In this document: positions 61,301 through 64,000 of the stretch, one piece after another
How the letters are laid out: each line of letters starts with the position of its first letter
Numbering within the stretch: position 1 is the first letter of the stretch
NCBI GenBank assembly: GCA_023055355.1
Contig: JALJCS010000037.1
Span: forward strand, 4,030,001 to 4,094,000
Length of the DNA: 64,000 bases
Direction of reading: 5' to 3'
Origin: Agelaius tricolor
Taxonomy: Eukaryota; Chordata; Aves; Passeriformes; Icteridae
Position numbers and translations under genes: made by a program
The notes under the pieces: generated by a model
The model's input: only the letters and a program-made list of their open reading frames with translations
What the model was told of the DNA's origin: nothing
Databases searched by the model: none

Positions 61301-63137
61301 AGATATGGCTGAAAACAAGTGTCTCCTCCCATTTATCCAGGAATACCTCCCCTCTGGGACTGGGGACAGGCTGCAGCAGGAGTCACTTACTATCGATAGG
61401 CGAGTACTGCCGTGGCCACCAGCACCGAGGGGGCTCCCGAGGCCGCCGGCGCCTTCTGGGGCTGCCCTGTGGGGACAGAGACCAGGGACAGCTCTCAGAG
61501 GCACAGCACCGGCTGGGGACACCACCATGGCATGTTCCTTCCCACAGGGAGAAACAGCTCCAGTGGGAATTACAAAGAAACAAAGACTTGAGCTCCAAAG
61601 TCACCCAAGGCCAGCTGAAAATCCAGGTGCAGGAGGAAAACACCCCTGAGGAAAGCTCAGGGAATTGTTTGCTCTGCTGCTCTTCACAAGGGCCCTTGTT
61701 CTCCCCACACACACGTGCTGCTGAGTGTGCTCCCCATGCTCAAGCCCAGTTACTCACCAGCTGCTGTCTGACCCTTCTTGGGCTGCTTTGGGGCAGTGAA
61801 CTGGAAGAAATCATTTCCCTGGCTTGAGACTGTTTGATCCAGGCCAAAGAGAGAGGCTAATCTGGCTCTAGAAAAGGAAATAAAACCATTTAACCTTATT
61901 TAACATAGGTATTATATATAATGAACACCCTTAACTAGAAGGTCTATCAAATACAAAATGTTTATCATCACTTTGGAGATAAACAAAGGGCTACAGGTTA
62001 AGTTGCTTTATAGTAATTAACCATTTAATTTTGAATTGGCAGAACTTGTATATGAAGAGGTTGGGAAAGTGGTAAAATTGTGTTTCATTTCCTCAAAAAT
62101 CAACTGAAGGTGTAAGAACTGAAACTACACAAAAAAAAAAAAAAAGGTTACTTTGAAGCAATGACTAGAACTAGCTTGACACAAAATAGCTGATTCTTAC
62201 AATAGCCAAAATAATATGTGACAGAGAAACCACCATTCAGCTCCCGGAGTTTTTTGTCTTTAAATGTCCAGGAAACACATTCTCCCACTAAGTTTTAAAA
62301 CGGCAGAAGCTCTCCCAGCTAAGGGCAGAGAGTCTAATGCTGGAGGCTATTCCTTCAAGACACATTGTTTGCAATTTTACTGCTTCAAGGCCAGTTCCGC
62401 TCAACCTACTCCTGATACCACGGGGCAAGGGAATAAAAAACCAAAAGATGACACCACTGCCAGTGAATATTGTTTAAAAAAATGAGTAAATTTTCTATAG
62501 GGAGGGTTAGTTTAGAGGAGAAGCTCCTGGAAGGGAGTGTGGAGTGGAACTGCAGCTCTTGGAGCAGCAACAAGTCAGCGATACAAAACCCGGGATGCGC
62601 CGCACACAGACCCGACCCGGGGGGATCCCGGGGAACGGCCTGGGAGGAGCCAGCGCCGGGAACGGCCCCGAAGCGGCACCTCCAGCACTTCCCAGCGCTC
62701 CTTGTTTAACTGCAAACACCGAGCGCTCTGCCCTGGCGACCCCGGAGCGGCTCCGCCTCCCCCTGCGGGAGGGTCCCGGAGCCAAGCGGGTCTCAAACCC
62801 CAGACCCTGCCCCGGGCACACCGGGGGACGCTCCGAGCCCCGCCGGCAGCCGGACCCGTCCCGGGCTGCCCGTACAGCGTTCCCGCAGCGGGACAGGAGC
62901 GGGGCACAGCCCCAGCGGCAGCCCCGGTGACAGGAGGGCAGCCCCAGGCCTGGCTGCACAGGGGGCGGCCTGCCCGCCCTCACGGCCGCGGGCCTTCACC
63001 GGGGCCACGGCCTCGCGGCCTGCCCGGGCGGCCGCGCCCACCCGGCGGCGGGGAGGGGGGTCCCGCCGCGCCCCCGGCGCTCACCCGCTGGCCGGGGACA
63101 GGAAGTCGGCGTCGTCCTCCTCGGCCGCCGCGAACAT
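38311..63137 (-). CDS. FKBP15: FK506-binding protein 15 (WAFL), 29 coding exons
   Basis: Twenty-nine coding exons on the minus strand were joined with AG/GT borders and consistent phase. The total is 3717 nt, 1238 residues against 1219 in human. The start ATG at 63137 opens [18 protein letters not shown] (human MFGAGDEDDTDFLSPSGG) and the end is [11 protein letters not shown] with TGA at 38313-38311. Order: acidic N terminus, WH1-like domain (about 70-161), FKBP domain (about 185-282), Ser/Pro/Gln linker (283-521), long coiled coil (522-900) and a Glu/Pro-rich acidic tail. In mammals this protein (WAFL) sits on early endosomes, binds actin through its WH1 region and assists endosome transport. 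It lies head-to-head with the expected SLC31A1 promoter. No break in the frame was found. Exons are listed in the block entries. Confidence 0.97.
38570..38805 (+). mobile_element. CR1 3' end
   Basis: A CR1 tail antisense to FKBP15. It holds GTGGAGTCACCATTCCTATC, GATGATCTTAAAGGTCTTTT and a terminal GATTCTGTGGTTCTATGATT. Confidence 0.8.
40520..49920 (-). CDS. FKBP15: FKBP15 exons coding the coiled coil
   Basis: Exons are 49920-49810, 49183-49089, 48532-48430, 45316-45145, 43704-43568, 43056-42901, 42484-42332, 42033-41941, 41526-41416 and 40627-40520 (residues 522-934). Typical heptad-rich text includes [39 protein letters not shown] and [19 protein letters not shown]. The donor after 42901 is GTGGGG, weaker than its neighbours. 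A further 33-nt candidate exon lies between the 48430 and 45316 borders (see separate entry). The 3-kb intron there and other introns hold CR1, LTR and AT-rich sequence but no other gene that I can see. Confidence 0.95.
41040..41260 (+). mobile_element. CR1 3' fragment
   Basis: A CR1 tail antisense to FKBP15, containing AAAGCCAGGCTGGACAGGGC and TTAAGGTCTCCTCCAACCCA. Confidence 0.7.
42514..42531. repeat. (AC)n microsatellite
   Basis: Nine AC dinucleotides lie just upstream (minus sense) of the FKBP15 exon 42484 acceptor, about 30 bp away. Confidence 0.9.
43205..43436. repeat. A/T-only low-complexity tract (TAAA/ATAA)n
   Basis: About 230 bp nearly devoid of G and C, built of AATAAATAAT-type words, in a window that is otherwise GC-rich. 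It lies in the intron between FKBP15 exons 43704-43568 and 43056-42901. Confidence 0.9.
43845..44130 (-). mobile_element. CR1 3' fragment, sense to FKBP15
   Basis: On the plus strand it begins with the reverse of the 'GGTGGTGGAGTC' region and continues through CAATATCCAACCTAAATTCC and CTGTTCCCTGGAGCAGAGCC. It directly abuts the LTR at 44191. Confidence 0.65.
44191..44822 (+). mobile_element. Solo LTR of an avian endogenous retrovirus (ERVL/ERVK-like)
   Basis: The element starts TGTCCTAGG and ends TTAGCACA, with TG/CA termini. It is flanked by a short direct repeat CACC (44187-44190 and 44823-44826). It contains an internal AATAAA (44696-44701) followed by a T-rich R/U5-like stretch. No internal viral coding sequence is present, so it is a solo LTR of about 632 bp. 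Its orientation is antisense to FKBP15. The family is inferred from resemblance to songbird LTRs. Confidence 0.55.
46724..46756 (-). other. FKBP15: Candidate in-frame 33-nt cassette exon of FKBP15
   Basis: On the minus strand a polypyrimidine tract and acceptor (TTTCTCTTCCCAG) precede 33 nt that end in CAG followed by the donor GTGAGG. It lies between two phase-0 exons (48532-48430 and 45316-45145) and would insert [11 protein letters not shown] into the coiled coil without changing frame. The human protein as I recall it has no such insert. The evidence is splice-site quality and phase only. Confidence 0.35.
50270..50830. repeat. 50-bp minisatellite grown over the FKBP15 exon 16 donor
   Basis: About 20 copies of a GGTGATCCATTTTGCCCA-type subunit arranged in 17-50-bp higher units. 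The array begins inside the exon at the KMDHLAAQ codons (50788-50811) and carries the donor GTATGAG with it. Near-identical exon-end plus donor copies recur at 50740-50731, 50690-50681 and 50526-50517. Elsewhere the copied donor is degraded (GGATGGG). Confidence 0.92.
50788..55394 (-). CDS. FKBP15: FKBP15 exons coding the Ser/Pro/Gln linker
   Basis: Exons are 55394-55249, 54241-54193, 53506-53387, 53178-53085, 52423-52320, 51691-51598 and 50897-50788 (residues 283-521). Conserved islands include [17 protein letters not shown] and [20 protein letters not shown]. The rest is low-complexity Pro/Ser/Ala/Gln, as in human. The last exon ends KMDHLAAQ, where human has KMDHLMTK; that change lies in the part duplicated by the minisatellite. 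Confidence 0.95.
53955..54065 (-). mobile_element. CR1 3' terminus
   Basis: The plus strand shows ATCACAGAATCATTAAGATT and GACCTTTAAGGTCATGGAGT, the reverse complement of the CR1 end, with an internal duplication of the TCCAACCATTAAT segment. Confidence 0.75.
54595..55085 (-). mobile_element. CR1 3' fragment, about 490 bp
   Basis: This is the longest CR1 tail in FKBP15, sense to the gene. It holds CACCTCCAGGGATGGTAACT, CCTAATATCCACCATAAACC and a further 5' part to about 55085. Confidence 0.8.
55811..57750 (-). CDS. FKBP15: FKBP15 exons coding the FKBP domain
   Basis: Exons are 57750-57601, 56922-56854 and 55954-55811 (residues 162-282). Motifs are [62 protein letters not shown] and [12 protein letters not shown]. 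These follow the FKBP fold in order, including the Tyr/Phe/Trp pocket positions around GW and AYG. Human FKBP15 has CAVG where this has WAYG, so the bird copy looks closer to canonical FKBPs at that loop. Confidence 0.95.
57225..57440 (-). mobile_element. CR1 3' fragment
   Basis: The reverse complement of the CR1 end: AACATTAAGGTTGGAAAAGC, then TTTCCAGGGATGTGACTCCA. It lies about 160 bp from FKBP15 exon 57601. Confidence 0.75.
58135..63137 (-). CDS. FKBP15: FKBP15 exons coding the N terminus and WH1-like domain
   Basis: Exons are 63137-63085, 61867-61758, 61466-61391, 60875-60806, 59354-59280 and 58233-58135 (residues 1-161). Key segments are [36 protein letters not shown] and [19 protein letters not shown], all matching human FKBP15. 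The WH1-like region links the protein to the actin machinery in mammals. Introns between these exons hold one CR1 tail and no other recognisable gene. Confidence 0.95.
59680..59905 (-). mobile_element. CR1 3' fragment
   Basis: The reverse complement of a CR1 end: ATCACAGAATCATCTAGGTT, then CCCTCCAGGGATGGGGACTC. Confidence 0.8.
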
Positions 63138-63470
63138 GGCCAGCGACCGCCGGGGCGGGGATGGGCGGGCGGCGGCGGCGCTTTACGGCCGGCGGCACCG
63201 GCACGGGCGGGGCGGGACTTGAGCGGGACGTCACAGGGGGCGGGGCCTCAGTAGCACAGCGAGCGGGGTGGAGGCGTGGCTTAACTGCACCGGGGGCGTG
63301 GCTTGCATGACACGTCTCGGCGGAGTCTTGATGGACACTTGGAAAGGGGCGGGGCTCAGTGGGCACGGCTGAGGGCGGGAACTTGGGGGGTTTATGGGTC
63401 TTCGGAGGGGGCGGGGCTCGGCGGCGGGGGCGGAGCGAAGACCGTGGCTCGTGGCGCTCGCGCGGTGAGT
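62560..63470. promoter_or_regulatory. Bidirectional CpG-island promoter of FKBP15 and SLC31A1
   Basis: A CpG-dense region spans FKBP15 exon 1 and continues to about 63470. It includes a CRE-like GACGTCA (63227-63233), a GC box GGGGGCGGGG (63236-63245) and several GGCGTGGCTT/GGGGCGGGGC elements up to 63430. No TATA box is seen. In mammals FKBP15 and SLC31A1 are adjacent and divergent with only a few hundred bases between them, which this layout repeats. Confidence 0.75.
63390..63464 (+). other. SLC31A1: Likely non-coding first exon of SLC31A1 (copper transporter CTR1)
   Basis: A GC-rich stretch ends in GCTCGCGCG followed by a strong donor GTGAGT (63465), about 330 bp from the FKBP15 start and in the opposite direction. 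Mammalian SLC31A1 has a non-coding exon 1 in this position, with its ATG in exon 2. No CTR1 coding sequence is inside the window, so identity rests on synteny and donor placement. Confidence 0.5.
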
Positions 63471-64000
63471 GACGGGCGGGCTCGGGGGGGTCTCGAGTCC
63501 CCCACGCCCCCCCCCCCAATCCCGGCTGAGGGGTCCCATGGCCGCCCCCCCCCTCCCCTCAGGCCAGGAGCTGGCACCTCAGGCTGGGGCCGCCGGGAGC
63601 CCCGAGGGGATGGACAGCCCTGGGACGTGAGGGTGGAGGTGCGGGGCGAGCTCGGTGTGGGGCGAGCTCGGTGTGGGTGCCGGCAGCGCTCCCCGCGCTC
63701 CGCGGGAGGCGCCCAGGCCGGCCCTGCGGTTCCCAAGGTGACAGCGGGCCCGAGCTGCCCTTGCCGTGAGGGAGCCGTGACCTGCCGGGCTCCGGGCTGA
63801 GCCGCAGGGCCCGCAGGGCTCTGCTGAGGCCCCTGGGGGTCCCTGGGGCTCGGGCGGGAGGGCTGGGGACCCCCGGGCGCTGCTGTGCTCCAGGTTCGCT
63901 GTGTCTGGGGTACCCAAGGGCAGCAGCCATGCGCTGCGTTCTTAACATCCCAATAGCTCCTTGCGTGGATAAATGTCTGAGCCGCCCCTCTGAAGCAGTT
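63465..64000. other. Putative SLC31A1 intron 1
   Basis: GC-rich sequence grading to ordinary composition by 63950. No exon or known repeat is recognised. It contains two near-identical GGCGAGCTCGGTGTGG copies at about 63644-63677. Confidence 0.35.

Overview
The window is nuclear DNA from a bird. Exon-intron genes are conserved with vertebrate orthologues. CR1 retrotransposon 3' ends recur about every 3 kb in both orientations, and there is a GC-rich, minisatellite-rich background typical of an avian microchromosome. One solo LTR of a type I associate with passerines makes a songbird plausible, but the species is not proven. No prokaryotic feature, CRISPR array or complete transposon is visible.

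Layout. (1) 1-420: a CpG-island promoter at the left edge whose gene cannot be named. (2) 3019-6133, minus: RPL12, seven exons, 165 residues. (3) 6200-7180: a divergent RPL12/LRSAM1 control region with a TATA/TOP promoter, a GATA microsatellite and a 15-bp tandem array of GC boxes. (4) 10257-32636, plus: LRSAM1, 24 coding exons resolved to the base, 728 residues (LRR, coiled coil, SAM, PSAP/PTAP, RING). (5) 35025-35552, plus: an intronless 175-residue RING-HC protein with a C-terminal membrane anchor (RNF183/RNF152-like). (6) 38311-63137, minus: FKBP15/WAFL, 29 coding exons resolved, 1238 residues (WH1-like, FKBP, coiled coil, acidic tail). (7) 62560-63470: a CpG island that in mammals drives FKBP15 and SLC31A1 divergently. 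A likely non-coding first exon of SLC31A1 lies at about 63390-63464, and the window ends in its first intron.

The genes do not form one pathway. Two are RING ubiquitin ligases, and two (LRSAM1, FKBP15) act on endosomal sorting. In human the RPL12-LRSAM1 pair (9q33.3) and the FKBP15-SLC31A1 pair (9q32) are far apart; here they are about 5 kb apart (LRSAM1 stop to FKBP15 stop).

The most unusual signal is not a new gene but a pattern. Three independent minisatellites, in RPL12, LRSAM1 and FKBP15, begin at or across a 5' splice site. In two of them the repeat unit copies the end of the exon and its donor, creating decoy splice donors beside the true one. I found no wholly new biological system.
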